A stretch of 64,000 nt of DNA from contig NZ_OMPD01000014.1 in NCBI RefSeq assembly GCF_900312745.1, positions 372,001 to 436,000 of the forward strand, in the 5' to 3' direction. Shown piece by piece: positions 6,792 to 16,300 of the stretch; positions within the stretch are counted from its first letter, which is position 1, and each line of letters opens with the position of its first letter. This DNA is from Aquimarina sp. AU58. GTDB taxonomy: Bacteria > Bacteroidota > Bacteroidia > Flavobacteriales > Flavobacteriaceae. The notes under the pieces were generated by a model. That model saw only the letters and a list, made by a program, of their open reading frames with translations, was not told the DNA's origin and did not search any database. The position numbers and the translations under genes were made by a program.

Positions 6792-8888
6792 ATGGCTAAG
6801 CAAATTAAAGTTTCACTTATAGGAAACCCAAATACCGGAAAAACATCAGTTTTTAATTTGCTTACTGGCCTTAATCAACAGGTTGGTAATTATCCAGGTA
6901 TTACTGTCGAGAAAAAAGAAGGAGTATGTAAATTATCTCGTGGAGTTAAGGCTCACATTATGGATTTACCTGGCACTTATAGCCTTAATGCTTCTTCATT
7001 AGATGAAAATGTAGTGATCGAATTACTGCTTAATAAAAAAGGCAAAGATTATCCCGATGTAGCAGTCGTAGTAAGTGATGTAGAAAACCTTAAACGAAAT
7101 TTACTTCTTTTTACACAAATTAAAGATCTGGATATTCCTACTATTTTGGTCATTAACATGGCAGATCGTATGCATAGAAAGGGGATTTCATTAGACATTC
7201 CACTATTAGAAAAAGAGCTAAATACCAAGATAGCTTTGATTAGCGCTCGTAAAGGAGAAGGGATTGATGAACTTAAAAAAATAATAGAATCATATACATC
7301 ATTATCAAAAACGCCATGTTTTGATGCATTGTCTTTTGCACCAGATTATTTTGGCAGATTACAAAAAACATTTCCTGATCAATCTTTATATAAGCTTTGG
7401 TTGATCATAACTCAAGATGTTAATTTCAGGAAATTCGATAAGCAAGAAATAGTTGTTTCACCTGATTTTAAAATAAAATCTGAAAGTGAATTAAAAAGAT
7501 TACAGCAGAAAGAGACCATTAAGCGATATCAATTTATTAATAATGTGCTTAAAAAAGGTCTTACCATAGATGAAAAAGCTGCTACAGGAATGCGGGCAAA
7601 GATGGATAGGATACTTACCCATAAGTTTTGGGGATATGTTATTTTCTTAGCAATACTCTTATTGATATTTCAGGCCATTTATGATTGGTCATCTTACCCA
7701 ATGGACTTAATAGATGAAGCTTTTGCCTGGTTAAGTGAAGTAACAAAAGCCTCTCTGCCATCTGGACCTTTTGTCGATTTGATTACAGAGGGTATTATTC
7801 CTGGGTTAGGAGGGATTGTTATTTTTATTCCTCAAATCGCATTTTTATTTCTCTTTATTTCCATATTAGAAGAAAGTGGTTATATGAGTCGCGTAGTTTT
7901 TCTTATGGATAGAGTGATGCGCAGGTTTGGATTAAGTGGTAAAAGTGTAGTTCCTTTAGTTTCTGGTACTGCCTGTGCTATTCCGGCAGTAATGGCTACA
8001 AGAAATATCGAAAACTGGAAAGAAAGATTAATCACGATTCTTGTCGTGCCTTTTACCACATGTGCTGCAAGATTACCGGTATATCTTATTATTATCTCAT
8101 TGGTTATTCCAGATGAAAAAATAGGCTGGATATTTGGTTACCAAAGTCTTACTTTAATGTTGTTGTATTTTCTCGGCTTTGGTACTGCGGTAGGATCGGC
8201 GTGGTTACTTAACAAGATATTAAAAATCAAAAGCAAATCTTATTTTGTAATCGAAATGCCGGGATATAAAGTCCCACTATTTAAAAATGTAGCAATAAAT
8301 GTAATCGAAAAGACAAAAGCTTTTGTTTTTGGAGCTGGAAAAATCATTTTGGCAATCTCTATCATCTTATGGGTTTTAGCGAGTTTTGGACCTAATGAAA
8401 ATTTTAGTAATGCCGAAGAAATTATAACAGAACTTCATCCTAACCTTTTGCAAGAAGAATTAGATAACAAAATAGCATCTTATAAACTAGAATATTCCTT
8501 TATCGGATATGCAGGTAAAGCAATAGAACCTGTGGTGGCTCCTTTGGGTTATGACTGGAAAATAGGAATAGGAATTATTAGTTCTTTTGCTGCTAGAGAA
8601 GTTTTTGTAGGAACGTTAGCAACAATATATAGTGTGGGGAGCGATGAAGAAGAAACAATAAAAAATAGAATGGCAGCAGAGGTTAATCAGGTAACAGGAG
8701 GACCATTGTTTAACTTAGCTAGTGGTATCTCATTATTATTATTTTATGCCTTTGCCATGCAATGTATGAGTACTTTGGCTATAGTGAAACGAGAAACTAA
8801 TAGCTGGAAATGGCCGACGATTCAGCTTGTTTTTATGAGTATCTTTGCTTACAGTGTAGCTTTAATTGTATATCAAATTTTAAAATAA
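6792..8888 (+). CDS. feoB: FeoB ferrous iron transporter
   Basis: 698 aa inner-membrane Fe(II) permease with an N-terminal GTPase. G1 is GNPNTGKT (residues 11-18), G3 is DLPG (58-61) and G4 is NMAD (122-125). After a helical spacer the C-terminal half has two Gate-type segments and about eight membrane helices. A conserved Cys lies in 'VSGTACAIPAVMATR' and another in 'VVPFTTCAARLPVY'. Length and domain order are standard. It forms an operon with feoA and the Cys-rich peptide downstream. Confidence 0.97.
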   Translation: MAKQIKVSLIGNPNTGKTSVFNLLTGLNQQVGNYPGITVEKKEGVCKLSRGVKAHIMDLPGTYSLNASSLDENVVIELLLNKKGKDYPDVAVVVSDVENLKRNLLLFTQIKDLDIPTILVINMADRMHRKGISLDIPLLEKELNTKIALISARKGEGIDELKKIIESYTSLSKTPCFDALSFAPDYFGRLQKTFPDQSLYKLWLIITQDVNFRKFDKQEIVVSPDFKIKSESELKRLQQKETIKRYQFINNVLKKGLTIDEKAATGMRAKMDRILTHKFWGYVIFLAILLLIFQAIYDWSSYPMDLIDEAFAWLSEVTKASLPSGPFVDLITEGIIPGLGGIVIFIPQIAFLFLFISILEESGYMSRVVFLMDRVMRRFGLSGKSVVPLVSGTACAIPAVMATRNIENWKERLITILVVPFTTCAARLPVYLIIISLVIPDEKIGWIFGYQSLTLMLLYFLGFGTAVGSAWLLNKILKIKSKSYFVIEMPGYKVPLFKNVAINVIEKTKAFVFGAGKIILAISIILWVLASFGPNENFSNAEEIITELHPNLLQEELDNKIASYKLEYSFIGYAGKAIEPVVAPLGYDWKIGIGIISSFAAREVFVGTLATIYSVGSDEEETIKNRMAAEVNQVTGGPLFNLASGISLLLFYAFAMQCMSTLAIVKRETNSWKWPTIQLVFMSIFAYSVALIVYQILK

Positions 8889-8927
8889 AAACATTAGTTT
8901 TAGTATCTTTATACGACTATATATACT

Positions 8928-9080
8928 ATGAGTATTCTTATCCAAAATATAATCGTGCTTTTGATTTTTGCTGGAGCAATAGGATTTTTGATTAAAAAAT
9001 TCTTTTGGAAATCCTCAATATCTTCTACAAAGAAAAAATCATCTAAATCTTGTGGTAGTACAGGTTGTGGATGTCATTAA
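8928..9080 (+). CDS. FeoB-associated Cys-rich membrane protein
   Basis: 50 aa. One N-terminal membrane helix (about residues 4-22), a basic Lys/Ser linker and a Cys-rich tail ending CGSTGCGCH. This is the arrangement of the small 'FeoB-associated Cys-rich' proteins found after feoB in many bacteria. It begins 39 nt after feoB and overlaps the last 4 nt of the convergent transporter gene. The Cys cluster probably binds iron or a cluster; its exact function is not established. Confidence 0.85.
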   Translation: MSILIQNIIVLLIFAGAIGFLIKKFFWKSSISSTKKKSSKSCGSTGCGCH

Positions 9081-10003
9081 GAATTTGATTTTTTAAACCA
9101 CTTTAGTGGGGCACTACTAATAAGGTACACTCCACAAAAAATCAAAATACAACATAATAATTTTGGTATCGTGATATCGCCTTTATATTGACTATTTATA
9201 ACAAAATATGAGATAATACCCACAAGAATCATAGCAACTGCAGGTTGTACATAAATATAACTACTAGAAACGGTAGGTTTTACAAATTGTAAAGCAAACA
9301 TATTAAGCAAGTATGCCAAAAAAGTTGGACCCACCACAACATAAAACAAAGAAACCCAATTTGAAGTAACAAAAGTGCTAAAATCGGTATGAATCAGTTT
9401 TTCGATGCAAAACGGAAACATAAATATAAACCCAAATAAAAACGTCCAAACAATTACTGTAATAGGTTTATATTTAGACATTAGCGGTTTTACAATTACC
9501 AAATAGAATGCAAACGCCAAAGCATTAATACACACAAAAATATTTCCTAGCAAGGAGCCAGTTCCTAGCCCAGAATTTCCTAAATAAATTAATAAAACGG
9601 CACCAGTACCTCCTATTGATATCCCCAAAATACGCTGTAATGTTAAAGGCTCTTTAAGCAAGAAATAACTAATAATTACTGTAAAAATGGGCATTGCGGT
9701 AATAATAATTGCAGCGTCAACGGGAGAAGTAAGACTTAATCCATTCATAGAGAAGAACTGATTGGTAGCGACTCCCAAAAAGCCACATAATGCTAAGCGA
9801 GGAATATCTTTTCTTGCTACTTGTTCTTTAATAAAGAGTTTAAGGATTAAGAATAATGAGCCCGCACCACTGATTCGAAGAAATACCAATGCGGAAGCTT
9901 CAATTTTATCAGGCATCAATCCTTTTGCAACAAGATAATTTGCTCCATATATAATATTAACGCTCAATAGAGCCAAATGAGCTTTTATCTTGTTAGAAAT
10001 CAT
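9077..10003 (-). CDS. EamA/DMT superfamily transporter
   Basis: 308 aa from ATG at 10003; an upstream in-frame ATG at 10030 would add nine residues, which the family usually lacks. About ten membrane helices in two EamA repeats of five ('ANYLVAKGLMPDKIEASALVFLRISGAGSLF' begins repeat one). This is the drug/metabolite exporter fold. Substrates of this subgroup cannot be predicted from sequence. The stop overlaps the end of the convergent Cys-rich peptide gene by 4 nt. Confidence 0.88.
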   Translation of the reverse strand: MISNKIKAHLALLSVNIIYGANYLVAKGLMPDKIEASALVFLRISGAGSLFLILKLFIKEQVARKDIPRLALCGFLGVATNQFFSMNGLSLTSPVDAAIIITAMPIFTVIISYFLLKEPLTLQRILGISIGGTGAVLLIYLGNSGLGTGSLLGNIFVCINALAFAFYLVIVKPLMSKYKPITVIVWTFLFGFIFMFPFCIEKLIHTDFSTFVTSNWVSLFYVVVGPTFLAYLLNMFALQFVKPTVSSSYIYVQPAVAMILVGIISYFVINSQYKGDITIPKLLCCILIFCGVYLISSAPLKWFKKSNS

Positions 10004-10061
10004 TTGGCAAAGAAAAGGAAAGTTAACCAAACTCTATTTTAAAAAGTTTAAAAAACTGTTA

Positions 10062-10346
10062 TCAAAGGAGTATTTCTATACATTTAATGTCTTCTCTACT
10101 GTTTAAGTATTTGGCACCAGTTCGCACTGCAGCAGCTTTACCAGAATTCTTTTTAACATCAATAACACTGGTTTGAAGAGGATTATTGGATTGAATATCT
10201 TTTAATATATTTATAGTATTATCATCACTTCCATCATTTATAAAGCATAAATGGATATTGCTCTTTTTTTGTATAAAATTAAGAAAAGCAGTTACATCTA
10301 ATCTTTTTTCTTCATTGTGGCAGGGAATAATAATTCCAGTTTTCAT
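10062..10346 (-). pseudogene. Truncated family 2 glycosyltransferase (N-terminal fragment)
   Basis: 94 aa. The N-terminus is a clear GT-A family 2 start ('MKTGIIIPCHNEEKRLDVTAFLNFI', then 'CFINDGSDDNT' and 'NSGKAAAVRTGAKYLN'). It resembles dolichol-phosphate-mannose-synthase-type enzymes of about 230 aa or more. The frame stops just before the expected DxD metal site. No remnant of the missing catalytic part is seen in the 58 bp before the EamA transporter gene. It is therefore very likely a deletion remnant with no transferase activity. Confidence 0.7.
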
Positions 10347-10605
10347 AATAGGTATTTTTGAGGTTTATATCCTAAAAGTAATCATGGTTTATATTGTAGA
10401 AGGTACTATGTCGATGAGAAGAAAATTACTATCGATCAATGGTTTTTATCTATCGATATGTAGTTATTCTATAGGAATCACAAATAAAATGGTCATTTTC
10501 ATGATTAAAGATGATTGATAAGAAAGATGTATAAGAAATAAACCTAAATACTTAATGATATAGTCATATTGATGAATTTTCATTTTATATTTGACTATCA
10601 TATAT

Positions 10606-11754
10606 ATGCAAAAGTACGATTACATAATTTCGGGTTTAGGGGCTTCGGGTTTGATGCTGGCTTATCATATGGTTTTAGACCCTTTTTTTGATGAAAAGCA
10701 AATCTTGCTAATTGATGAAGAACTAAAAAATCAGAATGATCGCACCTGGTGTTTTTGGGAAAAAGGTATAGGTATTTGGGATGAAATCGTAAGTAAAAAA
10801 TGGGATACTATCTATTTTGGGAGCACTCATTTTTCAAAAGAAATAAAGATTTTGCCTTATCAGTATAAGCTTGTGAGAAGTAAAGATTTTTATGATTTCA
10901 TTTTTAGAATTTTAAAAGAAAAATCTAACATCACCATCTCGCAGGAGGAAATCATTTCTTTAACTGATGAAGGAAACATAGTTAGAGTTGAAACCAACAC
11001 CCGAATGCATCTTGCAGATAAAGTTTTTAATAGTGTCCTGTTATCCAGAGCGTACAAAAATCAAAATCGATACCCTGTTTTGAATCAACATTTCGTAGGA
11101 TGGTTTGTAAAAACACAAAGCCCTCTATTTGATATTAAAACAGCTACTTTTATGGATTTTACAGTAGCTCAGAAAAACAATACCCGATTCATGTATGTGC
11201 TACCTATTTCTGAAACAGAAGCATTGTTTGAATACACCTTATTTTCTGAAGATCTTTTGGAAGAGCAAGAATATGAAAATGAAATAGTAAGATACCTAAG
11301 AGAAAAAGGGATCGATGAGTATAAGATTGTGGAAAAAGAAAAAGGATGTATCCCAATGACCTGTTATGAATTTAGAAAGCATAATTCTAAAAACATATTG
11401 CATATTGGTACAGCCGGAGGGTGGACAAAACCCAGTACAGGATATACATTTAATATATCTCTTAAAAAAATAAATACCCTTACCTCTTACCTTAAAAGTA
11501 ATACAGATCTTTCAAAATTTAGTAAAAGAACGAAGTTCTGGTACTACGATTTACTATTTCTGGATGTTTTGTATACAGAAAACAGAATAGGCTCTAGTTT
11601 GTTTTCCAGATTATTTCGAAAAAATAAGAGTACAAAGATTCTAAAATTTTTAGACGAAGAAACTACACTATTAGAAGATATTAAAATTACTACAAGTCTA
11701 CCAGCCGGTAATTTTTTAAAAGCACTGTGCAGGCGAGTTTTTAAACTAAAGTAA
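10606..11754 (+). CDS. crtY: Lycopene cyclase (carotenoid biosynthesis)
   Basis: 382 aa from ATG at 10606; a TTG five codons upstream overlaps a possible -7 box (TATATTTG, 10586-10593) and is unlikely to be used. The N-terminal dinucleotide-binding motif is GxGxxG at residues 10-15 ('YIISGLGASGLMLAY'), followed by the family phrase 'NDRTWCFW' (44-51) seen in CrtY/LcyB-type cyclases. The family converts the ends of lycopene to beta-rings, giving beta-carotene, the precursor of zeaxanthin in yellow flavobacteria. It stands alone here; other crt genes must lie elsewhere. Confidence 0.88.
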   Translation: MQKYDYIISGLGASGLMLAYHMVLDPFFDEKQILLIDEELKNQNDRTWCFWEKGIGIWDEIVSKKWDTIYFGSTHFSKEIKILPYQYKLVRSKDFYDFIFRILKEKSNITISQEEIISLTDEGNIVRVETNTRMHLADKVFNSVLLSRAYKNQNRYPVLNQHFVGWFVKTQSPLFDIKTATFMDFTVAQKNNTRFMYVLPISETEALFEYTLFSEDLLEEQEYENEIVRYLREKGIDEYKIVEKEKGCIPMTCYEFRKHNSKNILHIGTAGGWTKPSTGYTFNISLKKINTLTSYLKSNTDLSKFSKRTKFWYYDLLFLDVLYTENRIGSSLFSRLFRKNKSTKILKFLDEETTLLEDIKITTSLPAGNFLKALCRRVFKLK

Positions 11755-11812
11755 TATCATTTGGTTTTTCAAAAACAAGTACATTGATAAAATCATAAAT
11801 TCGGTTTATAAA

Positions 11813-11857
11813 CCCCTGAAAACAGTGAAGTGAATTTTAGCTATAAAAAGTATTTTT
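11813..11857 (+). promoter_or_regulatory. Conserved non-coding element, copy A
   Basis: CCCCTGAAAACAG (11813-11825) is followed by CTATAAAAAGTATTTTT (11841-11857), 131 nt before the first Imm11-like gene. A second copy with the same order and nearly the same spacing lies at 18395-18436 before another gene of this block. It may be a regulator-binding region; the factor is unknown. Confidence 0.4.
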
Positions 11858-11943
11858 GGAAGGCTAACTACTATAAATATTCATATGGTAAATGAGTTAC
11901 CATATTTTTGAATATAATGGTTTAATACTTTATAAAAACAAAG

Positions 11944-12576
11944 ATGAGTATGTATTATCATTTATGTAACTCCGAAGGAATGACCACTTATGTTGAAGGT
12001 GTAAATCAAACGCATGAAAGTTTGATTATGGGTATTAAAATTGATGAAGAAGACGAAGATTTACCTTATGTATTTACGTATGACGAACCGGATTATCATC
12101 CTCTTGAGGATATTTTGAGTGGGGATAATCTAGAGAAAATGAGCGGTTTACTTAGAGAAACTGGAGAGGATCATCTTTGGGATTTTTTTGATACAGATGA
12201 TATCATGAGTAAGAGAATGTATACCGTACTTCGGGAATGTGGCGTTGATAATATTCAGGTATTACCACTGCAATTTATCAATAAGAATACAGAAGAAGTA
12301 AGGGATGATTATATTGTTTTTAATATCCTCGATTTGGTTTCCTGTACAAGCACAAAAGAATCAGATACATTGCCATTGGGAGAAGATTTTTATGAGTTTG
12401 CAGGCTCATTAATAGATTCCCAAAAAACAAATGGAGCCTTGATTTTTCGCAAAGAGATCTCACGAGGAGTGGGGGGAGGAATTTTTATTCATGAAAAAGT
12501 AACCAATGCATTAAAAGAACACAATATAAAAGGGATTAATGTAATCCCAACAAGAAAATGGCAAAGAGAACCTTAA
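11944..12576 (+). CDS. Imm11/DUF1629-like immunity family protein
   Basis: 210 aa, acidic, no signal peptide or membrane segment. The second half ('LRECGVDNIQVLPLQF... DYIVFNILDLVSCTS... ALIFRKE... IFIHEKVTNALKEHNIKGINVIPT') has the layout of the Imm11 (DUF1629) family, cytosolic proteins encoded beside polymorphic toxins. The next gene is a paralogue with the same motifs in the same order. A TATTTTTG box lies at 11903-11910. Family assignment rests on motif recall; the cognate toxin is not visible. Confidence 0.6.
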   Translation: MSMYYHLCNSEGMTTYVEGVNQTHESLIMGIKIDEEDEDLPYVFTYDEPDYHPLEDILSGDNLEKMSGLLRETGEDHLWDFFDTDDIMSKRMYTVLRECGVDNIQVLPLQFINKNTEEVRDDYIVFNILDLVSCTSTKESDTLPLGEDFYEFAGSLIDSQKTNGALIFRKEISRGVGGGIFIHEKVTNALKEHNIKGINVIPTRKWQREP

Positions 12577-12653
12577 ACAGAAAGGATTATCTATCTAAAA
12601 TGTAAGAGAGTTTATGTGCTAGATAATAAAATAATATTCGGTAAAGATAAAGC

Positions 12654-13247
12654 ATGGCATATTATAGAATTATTTCACCCGATGAAGGCAAAAATATTAT
12701 GATGAAGCGTGATTCGCATCGAGAAATATATCATACCAGTGGTGTTTCTATTCATGAAAAAAAAATAGAACTCCCTTTTAAAATTGAAATGTTTGCAGGA
12801 GAAGAATCGGGTTATGATCAATATGATCCTGATTTTGAAGGAGAATATATACAACCTTCTATAGAAGAAAGGTTAGTAGATTATTATAGTGAATCTTCCT
12901 TAATGACTTCGGCATTAATTAATGCGTTGAGAGATGCAGGAGTTGATAATTTACAAATCTTTCCTGTAGAAATAGAAGATGCGTTTACAGGAGAAGTGCT
13001 AAACTATAAGTATGCATTGGTAAATATAATAGGACTTGTTTCTTGTGTCGATCTAGAAGCATCAGAACATTTACCTTTTGGTAGTGGGTATTACTTTCAT
13101 AAAATAAAAATTGATGAAGAAAAAGTAAAAGGATTGTCTATGTTTAGACTTGCCGAATCACATCTTGAAATCATAGTTAATGAGAAAGTGGCTAAAGTAA
13201 TTAATAATGGAAAATTTACCGGTATTATAGCAGAACCCTGTAATTAG
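12654..13247 (+). CDS. Imm11/DUF1629-like immunity family protein (paralogue)
   Basis: 197 aa cytosolic protein. It shares the core of its upstream neighbour: 'LRDAGVDNLQIFPVEIEDAFTGEVLNYKYALVNIIGLVSCVD' matches 'LRECGVDNIQVLPLQF...DYIVFNILDLVSCTS', and 'LSMFRLAE...IIVNEKV' matches 'ALIFRKE...IFIHEKV'. The two are diverged tandem copies, 77 bp apart. Immunity function is inferred from the Imm11-like pattern. A large TPR/propeller protein follows on the same strand after 56 bp. Confidence 0.6.
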   Translation: MAYYRIISPDEGKNIMMKRDSHREIYHTSGVSIHEKKIELPFKIEMFAGEESGYDQYDPDFEGEYIQPSIEERLVDYYSESSLMTSALINALRDAGVDNLQIFPVEIEDAFTGEVLNYKYALVNIIGLVSCVDLEASEHLPFGSGYYFHKIKIDEEKVKGLSMFRLAESHLEIIVNEKVAKVINNGKFTGIIAEPCN

Positions 13248-13303
13248 ATACCTATTTGTAATCGGTAAATAATACACAATCATTAAAAAATAATTCAACA
13301 ATC

Positions 13304-16300
13304 ATGACAACACTTGATATAACAAAACATATAGCTACAGAGCTCAAAATAATAATTGATAACGCTATTGAACAAGAGCATATTAATGCTAAGGAAATTA
13401 GGATGATCATTATTCATCCTAATTCATCTTTTGATGCGTTAGAAATTTATCATTCAAAAGAGTGGAAAACTTTTTTCTCACTAATGACCAATGACAGCCC
13501 TATTGGGTTAATTGATATTAGTATGTGGTTGGATATAGCAGATGAAGGGCTTGGTAAGAATCTAGACAAATATAGTACACCAGCAAGTGAGTATATCCAA
13601 AAATACAGTAATGTAAAACAAAAACTTACATTTGATCACATTTCAGATTCTGCTTATAAAAGTTATTTGATTTGCTTACGACAAGCATTATTCTCTCAAA
13701 CAATTAAAGCAGCCAGGACTGTAGCTACTCAATACTTTGCAGATAAGTTTAAACATGTAGTAGGAATTGTACTCAACAATATGATGCATGATTATGAAGA
13801 GTATAATTATGTTGCTGCTTTTACACATGCAAACGGCGCAGGGCCTTTTCATAATGTCAAGTTAACTCTTCCAGATATAAAGATAACCTATCCGTATTTA
13901 AAATTCAATGAAAATGGTTTTACACTTTTTTATCCTAAAGGGAATAAAATAGATGATAGTCTGAAAAAAGAGAGCAATGTGTACACCATTGACATGAAAC
14001 ATGTTAAATACATCTATTCGAATCCTAAGGATAACCCTGATGAATTTGTCTTCCGAATGGATGATGAGTTTGAAGATTGGGAATTGAGTTCCGGGCATAC
14101 CAAGGAAGATCGGGGAGATTTATCATACGAGTTATTGTTTAGTGAATTTAAAAAACTTATTGAGCGATTTCCCGAGAAAATAATAGATAAAGACTTCGTT
14201 CCTAATCCACTCGAAAAAAAACCTGAAGTTGAAAATTGGATTAAGGTATTCATAGAAAATAATCAGAAGCTGTCTTCTAAGCAAAAACGACACTTATTTG
14301 CTTATGGTACAGAGGCTGTAGAGTTTTTACTAAAACAGCTCCCTCCCGATCATAATGAGTACAGCAAACTTAAATTAGGATTAGCATCAACCTATTTCGA
14401 AAATACGGATTTTAAGAAAGTGATTACGATTTTATCAGAGATCAAAAACATCTCAAAATACCATATGCACTATATTCTCGAATCTTGCTATTTCCTTGAT
14501 GATAAAAAAGAATTTGATCTTTACTATAATACTATCGAAGATGATTCGGGTCGAAAAGAAGTAGAATTGTCCAGTTGGTTGTATGATATTAAAACACATG
14601 TTGGAAATCCAGATAAATTGGAGGTTATCGAAAAAGACTGTTTGAATCTGTTCGAAGAAAGGAAAAATAGAACCTCTAAATACAATCCGGCATTTGCTTT
14701 AACAAAACTGTATTTGCAAAAAGGAAATAAAGATAAAGCGATTCATTTTTTCAGAGAAATCGACCTGGACTATGGTAATCTGTTAACGCTTATAAATTTT
14801 GAATTCAAAGGCAGTACCAGTATCAAAAATGAAGTAGCTCGATGGTATAAAAAGGAGGAAGAAAAAAAGCAATTTAAAGCCGAATTGAAAACCAAGGAAT
14901 TTCGTAGCCCCGACAGTGAAATTCGTACCACTCAACTAATTGAATTTGATGAACACTACATTAAAACAAATGAAATAAGCATTGATGAGATCTATTGGGT
15001 TCAACCCCTATCCGAATCTGTTTTTATCGTATACACCGATCAGGAAATTTTTATTGCAGAGTTAACCAAAACCTATGAGTGGAATAAATTAGATTCATAT
15101 ACCTTTGATGCATCTGCAGAGATTAAGGATGTATTTGTAGAAAAGGATACACTTTATGTTCCTATTGAAGAAGAAGGTATTTTATGTTTTGATATCAGTG
15201 ATCATAAATTTGAATTGTCCCAAACCATTAAAAACCAAAATAGTAATTCTAGCTATTCTTGTGCGGCTGTTGATCTGGGTACGCTTTATGCCGTAAATCA
15301 GCAACATCTCGAAATTTATGACCTGAAACAAACACCGGTTAAGTTGCTGTTGTCAGAATATTATGTTGGTAGTCAGGGTGGAGCAACGGCAAAGGATGGT
15401 TTGTTGTTTTTAGACTGGGGTTCACTTCTGATATTGGATGTTAGTGAACCGAGCCAACCAAAAATTGCTTCCGAAATAGTGAGTTTTAAGACAGGCGAAA
15501 ACCACTACTTCAAGATCATTGATCAACATTTGGTAGGCGGAGACGTTATCAATATAAAAGATCCAAAAAACCCTGTTTTTGTTCATGTAAATCAGGATGA
15601 TTCTCCCAGTAAAGATGCGATCTCTCCAGTTTATGATTTTACAGGTAAGATTCCGGATAATGTAATTGTTGGGGATGGAAATGTTCTACTGAAACAGTTG
15701 GCAAATGTTGATGGTAAATTGGTTTCAGCAAAATGGATGGATTGCTTATCAGAAACAAAAGAATATTCTGAAGTGGTTGATTCTAATATATGTAATGTGT
15801 TTACAGGCAATAGATTAATATCATTTAGTCAAGATGAAATCTATGTATTTGAAAAAGAAAAGAAAATAATACAGGAAAAAGAAACCTATTCTATTCAAGA
15901 CGAATTGGCAGAAATGATGCTTAATACTGTAGCGCATTACTGTGAGAAAAAAGCAGAAATGGATATTGGAAAATTAATTGTAGGCTGGAATCCACATTTC
16001 TATGCTGTCCAATTTGAAATTCATCCTTGTAGCAGTTTTGCAGTAAACGAAAATCCTTATGGGGTTGATACGGTTACAACTACCTCATTTTCTGTGTCCG
16101 GTTTTTTGTCTGAGACTCAAAACATTACCTATGATCCAAAAGTACATGATATCACTTACGATCTGCAAGCCATCATCAATTCTATCGTAGAAAAAGAGAA
16201 TTTTAAAAAGAAAGCCGCCAAAACAGTGATGATTTCTATTGACAATTCGACTTCGTTTTTATCATTCCCTAATAATCCCTGGAAACCGGTTAGATCAATT

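Noticed and set aside
10258..10518. 86-codon plus-strand frame
   Set aside because: It overlaps the antisense of the glycosyltransferase fragment and its promoter region; composition is not gene-like.
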